Counted from the stretch's first letter, positions 1 to 8,898 are shown. The stretch: DNA of 64,000 bases from a bacterium (GCA_019753235.1 JAIELF010000017.1:1-64000), one strand, 5' to 3'. Numbers and translations: made by a program. The notes: a model not told the origin generated them from the sequence alone.

Positions 1-747
1 GTGACGGCGTCCTATGCGGATATTCCGATCGTCGTGGTCACCGGCCAAGGAACCGAATCAACCGCGGCCGACTGCTTTCGAGCCGGCGCCGCCGACTATG
101 TGAACAAAGCCCAACTGATGTCCGATTTGGCAGCGGTGGTTGCCAAGCTCTTAGAGGAAGAGACTGAGGTCCAGAAGGAATATCCTAGCGACGCAAACGA
201 TTCCGCAAACGGCGTTGACGCATCGAGCGACGAGTCCGAGGACTATATTCGCTTAAAGTGGGGCAAGTCGCTTAAAAGCATCAATGCCGAGCTGAGCGAA
301 GAAACGCAGTTCACTCCGGAGAAGCTCCGCGTTCTTCGTCGCCAAGCCGAGCGTCTGACGAAATGGAACAAGCTCGATCCTTCGATCGCGTCGATGCGTC
401 GGCACAAACGATTTCACTTTGCCGACATCGTCTTTCTTCTTCCGATGAATACCGACCATCAACCACTCTTCGAGCGTCGATTCATCTCTTTCTGCTGTAA
501 TCTGTCGGCAGGGGGTTGCTCGTTGATTCATAGCCGACTTTTGAGGATCAAAGAATTCGTGCTCTTCTTCCCGCGATTGGCACAAGCGGGCAACGCCGCC
601 GCCGCCATCCGAGCGTGCATCGTTCGGGATCGGCCGTTGTCGATGGGTATGTACGAACTCGGGGTGAAGTTCGTCGAGGTGAGCAAGTTGGCCCCCGAGG
701 ATATCGCGATCCTGCTAGCGACCCCTTCGTCGAAGCCTTCCACGTAG
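1..747 (+). CDS. REC-PilZ regulator, 5'-truncated by the window edge
   Basis: The visible part begins inside a response-regulator receiver domain: residues 8-45 hold the end of a REC fold with the conserved Thr (VVTG) and Lys (NKAQL). The phospho-acceptor Asp must lie upstream of the window. A charged linker (about 50-130) leads to a PilZ domain, which keeps both c-di-GMP motifs: RRHKR (RxxxR) near residue 133 and NLSAGG (NxSxxG) near residue 169. It is therefore probably a cytoplasmic regulator linking a phosphorelay to c-di-GMP. The GTG at base 1 should not be taken as the real start. Output partners are not visible. Confidence 0.85.
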   Translation: MTASYADIPIVVVTGQGTESTAADCFRAGAADYVNKAQLMSDLAAVVAKLLEEETEVQKEYPSDANDSANGVDASSDESEDYIRLKWGKSLKSINAELSEETQFTPEKLRVLRRQAERLTKWNKLDPSIASMRRHKRFHFADIVFLLPMNTDHQPLFERRFISFCCNLSAGGCSLIHSRLLRIKEFVLFFPRLAQAGNAAAAIRACIVRDRPLSMGMYELGVKFVEVSKLAPEDIAILLATPSSKPST

Positions 748-776
748 AAAAAGTCTCGACCGCTCGCTTGGGCCTG

Positions 777-1526
777 TTATGAATCCAGAATACTTCCCAT
801 CAGCGAGAAAAGAGAATGTTCGAGGATCTGCAACAGCTTCTCGCGCGATAGAGATGGAGACTCTACCCACTTCAAACAAGCAAACTCGATGAAGCCGATC
901 CAACCGAATGCGGCCAACAATTGCCGAGAGGAAGGAGTCGTGATCCCGAGAACCTCGATAACGCGACCCGCAGACCTGTCACGCAAACCTTGCAGGATCG
1001 CGTGGACATCGCGATCCGAACCGATTCCGCCCGTGACAAGCGCTCGGTAAAGCCGCTCGTTCTCTTCGACGAAGCGAACGAAACTGTCCAGCGAGCGATG
1101 CACCGCTTCTCGTGGAGTGGCTCCTGCGATAGGAGCAGTATCCTCCGACACTTGATGGGCAACCTCTGCAATCGTCGCGACGTAATAGTCTCGCTTGCTG
1201 GGAAAATAGTGGTAAAGCAGCCCCGCGGAAACACCTGCTAAGCGGGCAAGCTGATCGGTGGAAAGCTCGTCGTAAGCATGCTCGGCAAAAAGCTTCTTGC
1301 CCAGATCCAGAAGCTGACGACGCCGTTCTTCCACACCCAAGCGCATCGGCGAACGTCGCGCGGTGGGGGAATCCGCCGAGGACTCCGGCGACTCTCGGGG
1401 CTCGGAATCGGGCGCGGAATTTCTGGTCGGTTTGGATCGTGGCAAAGAGTCTCCTCGAAAACTTAAGGTCATGTTTCCAAAGCGCTGGGAATCTTTTTCA
1501 AAGATGGACGAGGACGAAGCCTCCAT
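777..1526 (-). CDS. TetR/AcrR family transcriptional regulator
   Basis: The TetR-type helix-turn-helix lies at about residues 66-112, with the typical core LARLAGVSAGLLYHYFPSKR. The C-terminal half is an all-alpha ligand-binding and dimerisation domain of no recognisable class. The first 60 residues are Ser/Pro-rich and look disordered, so translation could begin at an internal Met: residue 19, or residue 61 at about 1346. The longest frame is reported because no start has a clear ribosome-binding site. The gene converges with the preceding regulator and is divergent from the small HTH gene at 1631. The target and ligand are unknown. Confidence 0.85.
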   Translation of the reverse strand: MEASSSSIFEKDSQRFGNMTLSFRGDSLPRSKPTRNSAPDSEPRESPESSADSPTARRSPMRLGVEERRRQLLDLGKKLFAEHAYDELSTDQLARLAGVSAGLLYHYFPSKRDYYVATIAEVAHQVSEDTAPIAGATPREAVHRSLDSFVRFVEENERLYRALVTGGIGSDRDVHAILQGLRDRSAGRVIEVLGITTPSSRQLLAAFGWIGFIEFACLKWVESPSLSREKLLQILEHSLFSLMGSILDS

Positions 1527-1630
1527 CTTTGCGCAGATTCCGCCAATTCTCCTCTAAGCCCTATGGTATGGCAATTGCTCTCTGCTGTTCTCCGTTATCG
1601 TCCAACAACCAGAAGAGAAGGAGGTAGGCG

Positions 1631-1834
1631 ATGCGTCTGTCTCAACGCATTGAACAGTTCGTGACCACCCGAGGCCAAACCACGGTGCAAGAGATTGCCG
1701 ACCGTTTTGGGATCAGTCCGGGACGGTGTCAATTGGCTTTGATGTCGATCGATCGCGCCGGCGTCGATATTGGCCGAGATGGCGTTATCTCGGCCCGCGA
1801 TTCTGAGTGCTATTGGTCCGAAATGCTCAACTAG
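1631..1834 (+). CDS. small winged-helix/HTH-like protein, 67 aa
   Basis: A very good ribosome-binding site (AAGGAGG, 6 nt before ATG) supports this short gene. The protein reads like a single DeoR/MarR-type winged helix: an amphipathic first helix (RLSQRIEQFV), then TTVQEIADRFGISPGRCQLA as helix-turn-helix, then a short hydrophobic wing (GVDIGRDGVISAR). It has no effector domain. It is probably a small DNA-binding protein, but this rests on pattern alone. It sits alone between the divergent TetR gene and the NYN protein gene. No similar named protein is recognised. Confidence 0.7.
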   Translation: MRLSQRIEQFVTTRGQTTVQEIADRFGISPGRCQLALMSIDRAGVDIGRDGVISARDSECYWSEMLN

Positions 1835-2028
1835 AGGAGCTCGCCGAGTGACAAAGTTGAGCTTTCCCTCCAACAACAGAAATGGTGCGACATAACCCTG
1901 TCACCATCATCACTCTCCTCGCCAACGTCGTTTCACTCAGCTGATTCTGCATCAAGAGAGGGTCTCGTCGGCGGCAAACTTTCGCTACCATGGCAAGGGT
2001 GAACGCGAAATCGATCGGGAGATCGGCG

Positions 2029-2718
2029 ATGGGCCGGGATTTGATCGTTGACGGCTATAATGTCCTCTTGCGTTGGCGACGCGGCGGGATCAAGCGTGGC
2101 CCCGGAAACATCGAGCGAGCGCGAGACGCTCTGGTCGCGTGGGTCGCTCGCCGGGTCGACAATCCGACTGATGTCACCCTGGTCTTCGATGCCCAGAAAG
2201 GAAGTCGTGCCGGCCTTGTCGAGAGTCGACGCGACGGTGTTCGTGTGCTTTTTGCCGAGGGTCTGGCCAGTGCCGACGACTGGATCGCGCGAGAATGTGA
2301 CGCCCGTCGACATGACAAGAGTATGCTCGTCGTCAGCAACGATCGTGCGGTTCAACTCGCGGCCAAGCAAGCTCGCGTCGAGTACCTCTCGGCGGACGAG
2401 TGGATTGCGAACCTGACAAGCTTCGGCCGACGCGAGGGAATCGTCGACGATCCCGAACCCGCTTCTCCGTTGCCGAGAACTCTTCCGCCCGCAACGCTGT
2501 CGGGAAGCGACCTCGACGAGTTCCGAGAGGCGATGCAGCAACCTGAGAAGGCAAAGCCCTTGCCGACGAAAGAATCCTCGCGTGTTGCTGATCCACCGTC
2601 GATGCCAGGCAAGCCCGAGCCACCTCGATCAGCCGGCGATCTGCAAAGCTTTTACGAAACGATGCGCGACTGGAAGGACGACGACCCGCCTCCATCCAAG
2701 CCGATCAAGCCAAGATAA
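2029..2718 (+). CDS. NYN-domain (YacP/DUF901-like) putative RNA-binding nuclease
   Basis: Residues 1-125 form a NYN/PIN-like fold of the YacP type. The acidic and polar positions expected of the family are visible: LIVDGYNVL, LVFDAQKG, SADDWIAREC and VVSNDRA. YacP proteins are thought to act as ribonucleases in rRNA processing. The C-terminal third is Pro/Lys/Ser-rich and carries two copies of a short DL-x-x-F-x-x-x-M motif (SGSDLDEFREAM and SAGDLQSFYETM). The ATG at 2029 has GGGAGA 6 nt upstream and the protein then begins MGRDLIVDGYN, so it is preferred to the in-frame ATG at 1990. The gene converges with the one at 2744. Confidence 0.85.
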   Translation: MGRDLIVDGYNVLLRWRRGGIKRGPGNIERARDALVAWVARRVDNPTDVTLVFDAQKGSRAGLVESRRDGVRVLFAEGLASADDWIARECDARRHDKSMLVVSNDRAVQLAAKQARVEYLSADEWIANLTSFGRREGIVDDPEPASPLPRTLPPATLSGSDLDEFREAMQQPEKAKPLPTKESSRVADPPSMPGKPEPPRSAGDLQSFYETMRDWKDDDPPPSKPIKPR

Positions 2719-2743
2719 CTTTTCCGTCGAGAACGCGATCGAT

Positions 2744-3544
2744 TCACTCGGCCGAGGGTAGATCGAAACGGTAGAGCGTCGAATGCGGGCCATCCTCGGG
2801 CAAGAACCAAAGGTGATTTCCCTCTTTGGTGAATCCTTCATGAGCGAAATCCGAGCCACCCGTCGCGCGCGATCCAGCGAGGAAGTATCGACGGACAACC
2901 TGCTTCGTAACCAGATCGATCACATCGACAAGCGATCGCTCTGGCCCATTCCCTTTGAGGTTGCCGGCACACCAAAGGTGCGCGTCGTGGTACTCGATCT
3001 CTTGATAGGCAACACCTGTCGGGTTGGAGAACTCTCGAACAACATTCCCCGCAGGGTCAATTTCACGGACGAGCTTGCAATCCCAATTGGCAGCGTAACG
3101 GTGACCTCGATCATCACACGCTAGCCCTCCAACATGATCGGGCAGTGTCGCGCTGGCATGGATCATCAACCGTCTTTGAGGTTTTTCTTCATGGTCGAGC
3201 CCAGTCACATCGATCGTTAAGAGGACAGCCGACGACGACGCTCGGTACTCGGCCAGCGGAAGATGGAGTCGGGCATCGCGAAGCTGCATGCCCCCTGGAT
3301 GATACTGATTGCCTATCGCCAGCCGACAAGTCTGCTGACAAGTGAGCGTCGCTCGGTCGAAAACGAAGAGCCATCCCGAACGAGCCGACCGCTCGACGCT
3401 CGACACGTAAAGACGCTTGGGGTCGAGGGAGATTCCTTGCACATGGTACGTCCGAGCCAAGCCGAGAGGACGTGACTCGGCCAAAGAAAGCGTCGTCTCA
3501 AGAGGGGCGGCAACCATCAGGCTCGCGATGAACAAAAGGACCAT
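2744..3544 (-). CDS. secreted DUF6454-like protein of unknown function
   Basis: A hydrophobic N-terminus (MVLLFIASLMVAAP) looks like a signal peptide. The remainder of this 266-aa protein is a series of short beta-strand repeats ending in W/F-rich turns (GWLFVFDRA, YAANWDCKLVREID, HLWFLPEDGPHSTLYRFDL), which suggests a beta-propeller exported to the cell envelope. The phrase YHVQGISLDPKRLYVSSVER resembles DUF6454 proteins, though that assignment is from memory of the family pattern. No catalytic motif is evident. It lies upstream of nothing obvious on its strand and converges with the NYN gene. Confidence 0.65.
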   Translation of the reverse strand: MVLLFIASLMVAAPLETTLSLAESRPLGLARTYHVQGISLDPKRLYVSSVERSARSGWLFVFDRATLTCQQTCRLAIGNQYHPGGMQLRDARLHLPLAEYRASSSAVLLTIDVTGLDHEEKPQRRLMIHASATLPDHVGGLACDDRGHRYAANWDCKLVREIDPAGNVVREFSNPTGVAYQEIEYHDAHLWCAGNLKGNGPERSLVDVIDLVTKQVVRRYFLAGSRATGGSDFAHEGFTKEGNHLWFLPEDGPHSTLYRFDLPSAE

Positions 3545-3598
3545 CGTCCCCTCGTTTCGTCAAATCCATTGACCAGCGTCGCCACTTGGTCGTGTGGG

Positions 3599-4921
3599 TT
3601 ACGCGGCTTTGTTCTTCGGCTCGCGGAAGCCGACAAAGAAGAGAACCACCGCGACACCACAACCAATCGCCGCCGGCGCCCAAACGCCCGGCCAATAGGT
3701 GGTGCTTTCGACCGCCGCTGCGGTGGAAGGCTCCCAGAGAAAGGTCGGCAAGAAAGATCTCGCCAGCGACAAACCTTCAATCGGAGGAACTTGTTGCAGG
3801 TCCTTCGCATAGCCGGCCAGAATGTTCCCAACAAACATCCCCAGGCCTAGCGTGATCAAGGTCAGGAGTCCTTGCGCACTGGCCCGGAGTTCTCGCGGGG
3901 CTCGCTGGTCGACGTAGAGTTGGCTAACCACGAAAAAGAAGTCGTAGCAGATGCCATGCAGGGGAAGCCCGACGAACTTGATCCAGGTCAGATCCTGTGT
4001 GTAGAAAATGCCGTAACGAACACACCATGCCAGCATGCCTAAAAGTAACGTCCACTTCACACCAAGCGTCGTGACAATGAACGGAAGGGCCAGCATGAAG
4101 ATGATCTCTGACCATTGCCCTAGCGTTTGCCATTGAGCAGAGTTCTCAAGCTTGAGATCGACCAGAAACGGATTGCAAAGCTGGTAGTAGAAGGCCAGCG
4201 CCACGCTGATGCCGAACGAGATCAACATCAAGATCGCGAAGCTCGGCTCTTTCAGCATGGCCAGGGCTGAGAAAACGCCTGGCTGCTTGGCCCCAGCGCT
4301 CTTGAGCGGGGGCGTATGGGGGAGAAGCACACAAAAGCAACCCAGGACGGCCGACAATCCCGCTGCCAGGTAAAGGATGTTGTTGGTGTTGGCAATCGGT
4401 TTTCCACCGGTCGCACCGAAATGGAATTTGCCAAAGTCAAAACCGATCTGTCCATCGGAAGTCAAACTCGTTCCGCCGACCACGAGCCCAGCGACGATCC
4501 AGCCGATCGTTCCCAGAACTCGCACGCCGGGAAACTCACGGTCGGGATCACGCATGTTTCGAAAGCTGAGCGAATTGGAAAGAGCCAACGTCGGCATAAA
4601 GAGCATGCCATACGCCAGCATCAACAGAAAGACATTACGCGGCGTATCGGCTTGGGCGGCGGCAAAAAGAATGCCGGCGCCGGCAAGATGGCAAATCGAA
4701 AGAACCGTCTGCGTCGCGAAAAGCTTGTCCGCAAGGATCCCAATAAAGAGAGGAGAGAGGATCGCCCCGATCTGCATGGTGTTGTAGACCCAGCCGATCT
4801 CGACCCCTTGAAATCGGTGGGCCTGGCCAAGGTACGTTGCCAAAGTCACGCCCCACGAACCCCAGATGGCATACTGCAGAAACATCATGATGGAAAGTTG
4901 CAGACGAACGATGCCGCTCAT
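3599..4921 (-). CDS. MFS permease of the nucleoside:H+ symporter type (NupG/XapB-like)
   Basis: This 440-aa protein has about twelve hydrophobic segments. Its opening (LQLSIMMFLQYAIWGSWGVTL, then IGWVYNTMQIGAILSPLFIGILADK) matches the start of nucleoside/H+ symporters such as NupG and XapB. Members import nucleosides, although planctomycete homologues may take other sugars. The ATG at 4921 has AAGGAG 6 nt upstream, so a start 45 nt further upstream is rejected. An insertion with charged and polar residues between helices 5 and 6 (about 155-190) is longer than in NupG. A GC-rich hairpin lies between this gene and the GNAT gene behind it. Confidence 0.85.
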   Translation of the reverse strand: MSGIVRLQLSIMMFLQYAIWGSWGVTLATYLGQAHRFQGVEIGWVYNTMQIGAILSPLFIGILADKLFATQTVLSICHLAGAGILFAAAQADTPRNVFLLMLAYGMLFMPTLALSNSLSFRNMRDPDREFPGVRVLGTIGWIVAGLVVGGTSLTSDGQIGFDFGKFHFGATGGKPIANTNNILYLAAGLSAVLGCFCVLLPHTPPLKSAGAKQPGVFSALAMLKEPSFAILMLISFGISVALAFYYQLCNPFLVDLKLENSAQWQTLGQWSEIIFMLALPFIVTTLGVKWTLLLGMLAWCVRYGIFYTQDLTWIKFVGLPLHGICYDFFFVVSQLYVDQRAPRELRASAQGLLTLITLGLGMFVGNILAGYAKDLQQVPPIEGLSLARSFLPTFLWEPSTAAAVESTTYWPGVWAPAAIGCGVAVVLFFVGFREPKNKAA

Positions 4922-5063
4922 GGAATCTCCTTGGGATCCGTTAGTCCATAGACTTGGGCACGTCACAACACATCGACCGATCGATCGTCTTCAACCCACG
5001 AGCGACGACGTTCTCGCGATCGGCCTGTGATCGCACCTGTGAAGGGATGATGTCGATCTCAAG

Positions 5064-5089
5064 GGCGCGGTTCAATCAAAAACCGCGCC
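5064..5089 (-). terminator. perfect 9-bp GC-rich hairpin between GNAT and MFS genes
   Basis: Bases 5064-5072 (GGCGCGGTT) and 5081-5089 (AACCGCGCC) are exact inverted repeats around an 8-nt loop. The hairpin follows the GNAT stop codon on the minus strand and precedes the MFS gene. There is no U-run after either arm, so factor-independent termination is uncertain. An RNA-stability role is equally possible. Confidence 0.4.
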
Positions 5090-5131
5090 AGCTCATGATC
5101 CCAAGGGCAATTCTCGGTTCGATCGGAGGAT

Positions 5132-5725
5132 TTATGGGGACAATGGCGGCGCCGACCCGGTCCAAGCGGGCTTCGCCGTCGGCTCGATGGAGGAGGGGTT
5201 CACTGGCGCCATCGGCGGATCGGCATCAAGCGACGGAGTAGCATCGAAATCGAGCCGCATCTCGTGCATGGTGACGCGAAAGCCATTCTTCTTAAAGAAT
5301 CGCCGGGCGGTCGCGTTCTGGGCCGCCACCGCCAACATAACCCCTGGTGAGCCAATTCGCCGAAGGTGCTCAATGCCGATTCGAAGGAGTTCGCTGCCGA
5401 CGTGGCTCTTTCGCCAAGGCTTGGCAACGAAAAGATCATGAACCCATCCAGTCGCCAGGAACCATTCGACGATGCTATCGGGCTCGATCCGAACAAAGAT
5501 ATACCCTGCTAACTCCCCGTCGCTTTCAGCCACAAAAAGGGCAGAATTGTCGTCGTCGAGTTCATTCCGATAGAAGTTGGTGAAGGCCTCTTCCATGGGC
5601 CGAAGCGAGAATCGGCGATTGTCGTAGCGTTCGTGCTGGCGCGCCAATTCCGACGCCATCCGCGCTAAGCTCGGTAAGTCGTGCTGATTCGCTCGACGAA
5701 TGACAAACGGGGTTGGCTCGATCAA
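5132..5725 (-). CDS. GNAT family N-acetyltransferase
   Basis: This 197-aa protein has the GNAT order: an N-terminal strand FVIRRANQHDLPSLARMA, a central strand ALFVAESDGELAGYIFVRI, a motif-A-like segment WVHDLFVAKPWRKSHVGSELL (about 92-112) that would hold acetyl-CoA, and a final NATARRFFKKNGF helix typical of motif B. The last 35 residues are Pro-rich and probably disordered. The TTG start is supported by GAGGA 6 nt upstream. The substrate cannot be told. It is on the same strand as the MFS permease but separated by a hairpin and about 200 bp. Confidence 0.85.
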   Translation of the reverse strand: MIEPTPFVIRRANQHDLPSLARMASELARQHERYDNRRFSLRPMEEAFTNFYRNELDDDNSALFVAESDGELAGYIFVRIEPDSIVEWFLATGWVHDLFVAKPWRKSHVGSELLRIGIEHLRRIGSPGVMLAVAAQNATARRFFKKNGFRVTMHEMRLDFDATPSLDADPPMAPVNPSSIEPTAKPAWTGSAPPLSP

Positions 5726-5834
5726 GCGCGGTCCTCATCGATCGGCCAGGGCGTCTGATCCGATCCCGAGATCCATTATGAAGAAACCGCCCTATCAAGT
5801 CCCTCTCTGGAACCGGATCCATCCAGGTTGAAGA

Positions 5835-6047
5835 TTAAGCCTGCGAGGATTCCATCACGGGCTTACGGTGGGCGGCGATCACCGCTACGACCGCCGACAA
5901 CAGACAGACCGCGCAAACCATAAGACCGGCGACCGCAAATCGAGTTGCCGGGCTCGACTCTGCCAATCCGTTAGGGGCCCCATACGCGAAGCCAAGCATC
6001 GGCAGAGAGGTGACGGGAGCCAAAGAAAAAATCAACCGAAGTACCAT
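5835..6047 (-). CDS. small membrane protein, 70 aa
   Basis: A clear ribosome-binding site (AGGAGG, 10 nt before the ATG at 6047) selects this start within a longer open frame that reaches 6140. The product has two hydrophobic stretches, one at residues 2-25 and one at about 40-60 (FAVAGLMVCAVCLLSAVVAVIAA), with a short charged tail, so it is probably a two-helix inner-membrane protein. No family is recognised. It lies downstream of the B12/radical SAM gene and a 27-codon hydrophobic ORF on the same strand. Confidence 0.5.
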   Translation of the reverse strand: MVLRLIFSLAPVTSLPMLGFAYGAPNGLAESSPATRFAVAGLMVCAVCLLSAVVAVIAAHRKPVMESSQA

Positions 6048-6136
6048 GGAGCGAAAACCTCCTAGGGAGAGACACACTGGCGAGCAGCCGGCACATCCCA
6101 GTAGGACGGCTAGCCCATGTGAGCAGCTAAAGCGGA

Positions 6137-6220
6137 TCATTTCGTGGGCATCATTACGATAACAAGAACGGGAAAGAACACCAACGACAATGCGAGATTC
6201 ACGAGGAATCTTCGCAACAT
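6137..6220 (-). CDS. possible 27-aa hydrophobic peptide
   Basis: An ATG at 6220 opens a 27-codon frame that starts MLRRFLVNLALSL and ends MMPTK. It has a positively charged N-terminus and one hydrophobic segment, like a single-pass membrane peptide. It begins 16 nt after the radical SAM stop codon. Its TGA overlaps the ATG at 6140 of the longer frame behind it (ATGA), an arrangement typical of translational coupling. The ribosome-binding site is poor (GAAGAGA). It may be a real small protein or chance. Confidence 0.3.
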   Translation of the reverse strand: MLRRFLVNLALSLVFFPVLVIVMMPTK

Positions 6221-6235
6221 CAAGTCTCTTCGATT

Positions 6236-8059
6236 TTACGTAGCTGCTGACATAGCCGAGAGTTGCACGATGGCCCGGCCATGCTCCTTCTCCAAGTATT
6301 CACGACCCTTCTTCACGTTGATCATGTCCCAGGGAAGGAGTTCCGTCGTTGGCCGAGATCGGCCCGAGTACTCGTAGGGGTCGATTCCCAAATCTTCGAA
6401 GGTCTTCCACCAAAGTTCCGGCTTAAAATACTCTTCCCACGCGTCTAGCCGAGCCCCCCGGCGCCACGTCTCCAACAGTGCCTCCGCGATCCGGCGATCG
6501 CCGCGGGTAAGAACACCTTCGAGCATGCTTCGCTCGACGTCATGGCACTTGATCCGAACACTTCGGAGCCGAGCCCGACTCTTCAGGTACCCATGGGCCC
6601 AATGAAAGTATTCGCGAGATTGCATTCCGTTCCACTGATAAGGAGTGTGAGGCTTCGGCACAAAGTTCGAAACGCTGGCGGTGACGTCGATAAATCGACC
6701 GGTCTCTTCCTTCCCGATCGTCGAAATTCGCTCGGCCAGCTCAACAATACCATCGAGATCGACCTGTCGTTCGCCCGGCAAGCCACACATGAAGTAGAGC
6801 TTCACCCGTCGCCAACCCTCTTGAAACGCGAGTCGGCATCCTTCGAAGAGGCCCTCATTGTCAATCGGCTTTCGAATCTGTTCCCGCATGTCATCGCGAG
6901 CAACTTCCGGCGCGAGAGTCAATCCACCCTTGCGAACGCCACGCATCAATTTCGGCAAGCTCTTAAACTGGTCATTGATGCGAAGGCTCGGTACCGAGAT
7001 CGACACTCCCAGCGGCTGAAACTCTTCGGCGAGTCGATTGACCAACTCTTCAAAATCAGGGTAATCGCTTGACGAGAGGCTGAGCACCGAGATCTCGTCG
7101 TATCCGGTTTGCTTGTACGCTTCGCGAGCAGCAGCGAGAATCGTCTCGACCGAGCGGAACCGAAGCGGTCGCTTAATCACGGTTGATTGACAAAACCGAC
7201 ACTGCCAGGGACAGCCGCGCATGATCTCAATCGCAATGCGATCGTGCACGCACTCGACGTACGGCATCACCGGTCGGGTCGGGATCGGAATGCTATCGAA
7301 GTCGGCTTGAATGGTTGCCGCCCGGACCTCGGCAGGGACATCCGGTCGAGTCCGATGAATGGCCGCCAATCGTCCATCATCAAGATACTCCGGCTCATAA
7401 AACGCCGGCGCGTAGGCGTAGGTCAATCCATTGACCAGCCGAGCAACTCGCTCGTGGCGGGACAGGTGGGCTTCTTTCTGCAGGCCAACCCAACGTTCGG
7501 TGATTTCCAAAAGGGTCTCTTCGCCGTCGCCGATGACAAAGACATCGACAAACGGAGCCAGCGGTTCGGGGTTTTGCGCCCCAGGTCCGCCGGCGATGAT
7601 CAGCGGATCGCTATCCTGACGATCCTTCGAATAGAGTGGAATTCTGCCAAGATCGAGAATCGTGAAAATGTTGGTGTAGCAGACTTCGTACTGCAGCGAG
7701 AAGCCGACAATGGTGAACTGATGCAACGGCGTGAATGTCTCGAGACTGTAAAGAGGCAACTGGGCTGATCGAAGCTCTCGTTCAAAATCGGGCGCGGGGC
7801 AGAACGCTCGCTCGCAAGCCCAACGTTCGTCCGCATTCATCAAACTGTAAAGCACTTGCAGGCCGTGATGACTCATCCCCAGCGAATACGTGTCAGGGAA
7901 CGCCAAGCAGACCCGGCCCTGGACCGTGGCGGGATCTTTGACCACCTGATTCCGTTCCCCGCCCACGTATTGCCCAGGCATCTGCACGCGTCCGAGCAAT
8001 GACTCGACTTTTCGCCGAAGCTCTTCGTTCACGTTTGAAATCCTCTCGGTCGATCGCAT
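6236..8059 (-). CDS. TIGR03960-type B12-binding radical SAM protein
   Basis: This 607-aa protein has a cobalamin-binding-like N-terminal half (about 45-200, with VGFSLQYE and LIIAGGPG) and a radical SAM core whose CxxxCxxC cluster is visible as C283, C287 and C290 (RGCPWQCRFC). The C-terminal part contains LAPEVARDDMREQI and the FVPKPHTPYQW motif common in this group. The family is often encoded next to, or fused with, a TIGR03936/DUF2344 protein and RNase E/G, neither of which is present here. The reaction is unknown. The start has AGGG 6 nt upstream. It is the first gene of a minus-strand group that includes the small membrane ORFs. Confidence 0.88.
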   Translation of the reverse strand: MRSTERISNVNEELRRKVESLLGRVQMPGQYVGGERNQVVKDPATVQGRVCLAFPDTYSLGMSHHGLQVLYSLMNADERWACERAFCPAPDFERELRSAQLPLYSLETFTPLHQFTIVGFSLQYEVCYTNIFTILDLGRIPLYSKDRQDSDPLIIAGGPGAQNPEPLAPFVDVFVIGDGEETLLEITERWVGLQKEAHLSRHERVARLVNGLTYAYAPAFYEPEYLDDGRLAAIHRTRPDVPAEVRAATIQADFDSIPIPTRPVMPYVECVHDRIAIEIMRGCPWQCRFCQSTVIKRPLRFRSVETILAAAREAYKQTGYDEISVLSLSSSDYPDFEELVNRLAEEFQPLGVSISVPSLRINDQFKSLPKLMRGVRKGGLTLAPEVARDDMREQIRKPIDNEGLFEGCRLAFQEGWRRVKLYFMCGLPGERQVDLDGIVELAERISTIGKEETGRFIDVTASVSNFVPKPHTPYQWNGMQSREYFHWAHGYLKSRARLRSVRIKCHDVERSMLEGVLTRGDRRIAEALLETWRRGARLDAWEEYFKPELWWKTFEDLGIDPYEYSGRSRPTTELLPWDMINVKKGREYLEKEHGRAIVQLSAMSAAT

Positions 8060-8169
8060 GACGGACCCTAAAGCTTTCCTTTATCATACCAGATTGCGGC
8101 TCGCCGCCACGGTATCATGAAGCCCACGCCACGATCTTTCGTTGATTTCAACAGGCTTGGGAGCGACCA

Positions 8170-8898
8170 ATGAGCGATTCTACTTTGCCCGAGCCATTCC
8201 AAGTGGAATCGGTCATCTCGCAAAGAGACGACTTTCCCGAGTTTCACGACTACGCGGTTCTTTCGCCGAAAAGCATGGAACCTGGGAGAGAGTATCCGCT
8301 GGTGCTGTTCTTACACGGGGCCGGCGAACGTGGGGACGACCTTTCAAAGGTGCTCGCTCACTTCCCGATCTTAATGGCCACGACCTACCGCGACGAGTTT
8401 CCGGCCTTTGTCATCATCCCTCAATGCGAGGAGGACAAGTTCTGGGCCAGGATCCATTGGCGTGATCCCGAGAGCCCCATGGCCGAGGAACCTGGCTCCA
8501 TGATGAAGATGGTGATGCAGATACTCGAAGAGGTTCTCGATCATCATCCGATTGACCGCCGGCGCATTTACTTGACCGGTCTATCGATGGGGGGCTTCGG
8601 AAGTTGGGAACTCGCGATTCGCCTGCCCGAAATGTTTGCTGCCCTGGTCCCGATCTGTGGAGGCGGTGATCCCAAAAGGGTCATCAACCTTCGCTCTCTG
8701 CCTATCTGGTCCTTTCACAGTGCCGACGATAATGTCGTCGATGTCGAGCACTCCCGGCGTTTGGTTCGTGCTCTTTGCGAGGCCGGCGGCGACCCCAAGT
8801 ACACCGAGTACGAAGATGCGGGACATCATTCGTGGGTTCCCGCGTACAACCCGGGTACCGGCCTACTAAAATGGATGTTCGCCCAACAGAAGATCTGA
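8170..8898 (+). CDS. alpha/beta-hydrolase, phospholipase/carboxylesterase-like
   Basis: The 242-aa protein shows an oxyanion strand YPLVLFLHGAGERGDD (about 37-52), the nucleophile elbow GLSMGG (GxSxG) near residue 139, a candidate acid Asp in HSADDNVVD, and a catalytic His in AGHHSW near the C-terminus. This matches esterase D/dienelactone-hydrolase-like peptidase-esterases. There is no signal peptide, so it acts in the cytoplasm. GGGAG lies 6 nt before the ATG. It precedes phnW by about 130 bp on the same strand, so it might be co-transcribed with the phosphonate genes, but no functional link is evident. Confidence 0.87.
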   Translation: MSDSTLPEPFQVESVISQRDDFPEFHDYAVLSPKSMEPGREYPLVLFLHGAGERGDDLSKVLAHFPILMATTYRDEFPAFVIIPQCEEDKFWARIHWRDPESPMAEEPGSMMKMVMQILEEVLDHHPIDRRRIYLTGLSMGGFGSWELAIRLPEMFAALVPICGGGDPKRVINLRSLPIWSFHSADDNVVDVEHSRRLVRALCEAGGDPKYTEYEDAGHHSWVPAYNPGTGLLKWMFAQQKI

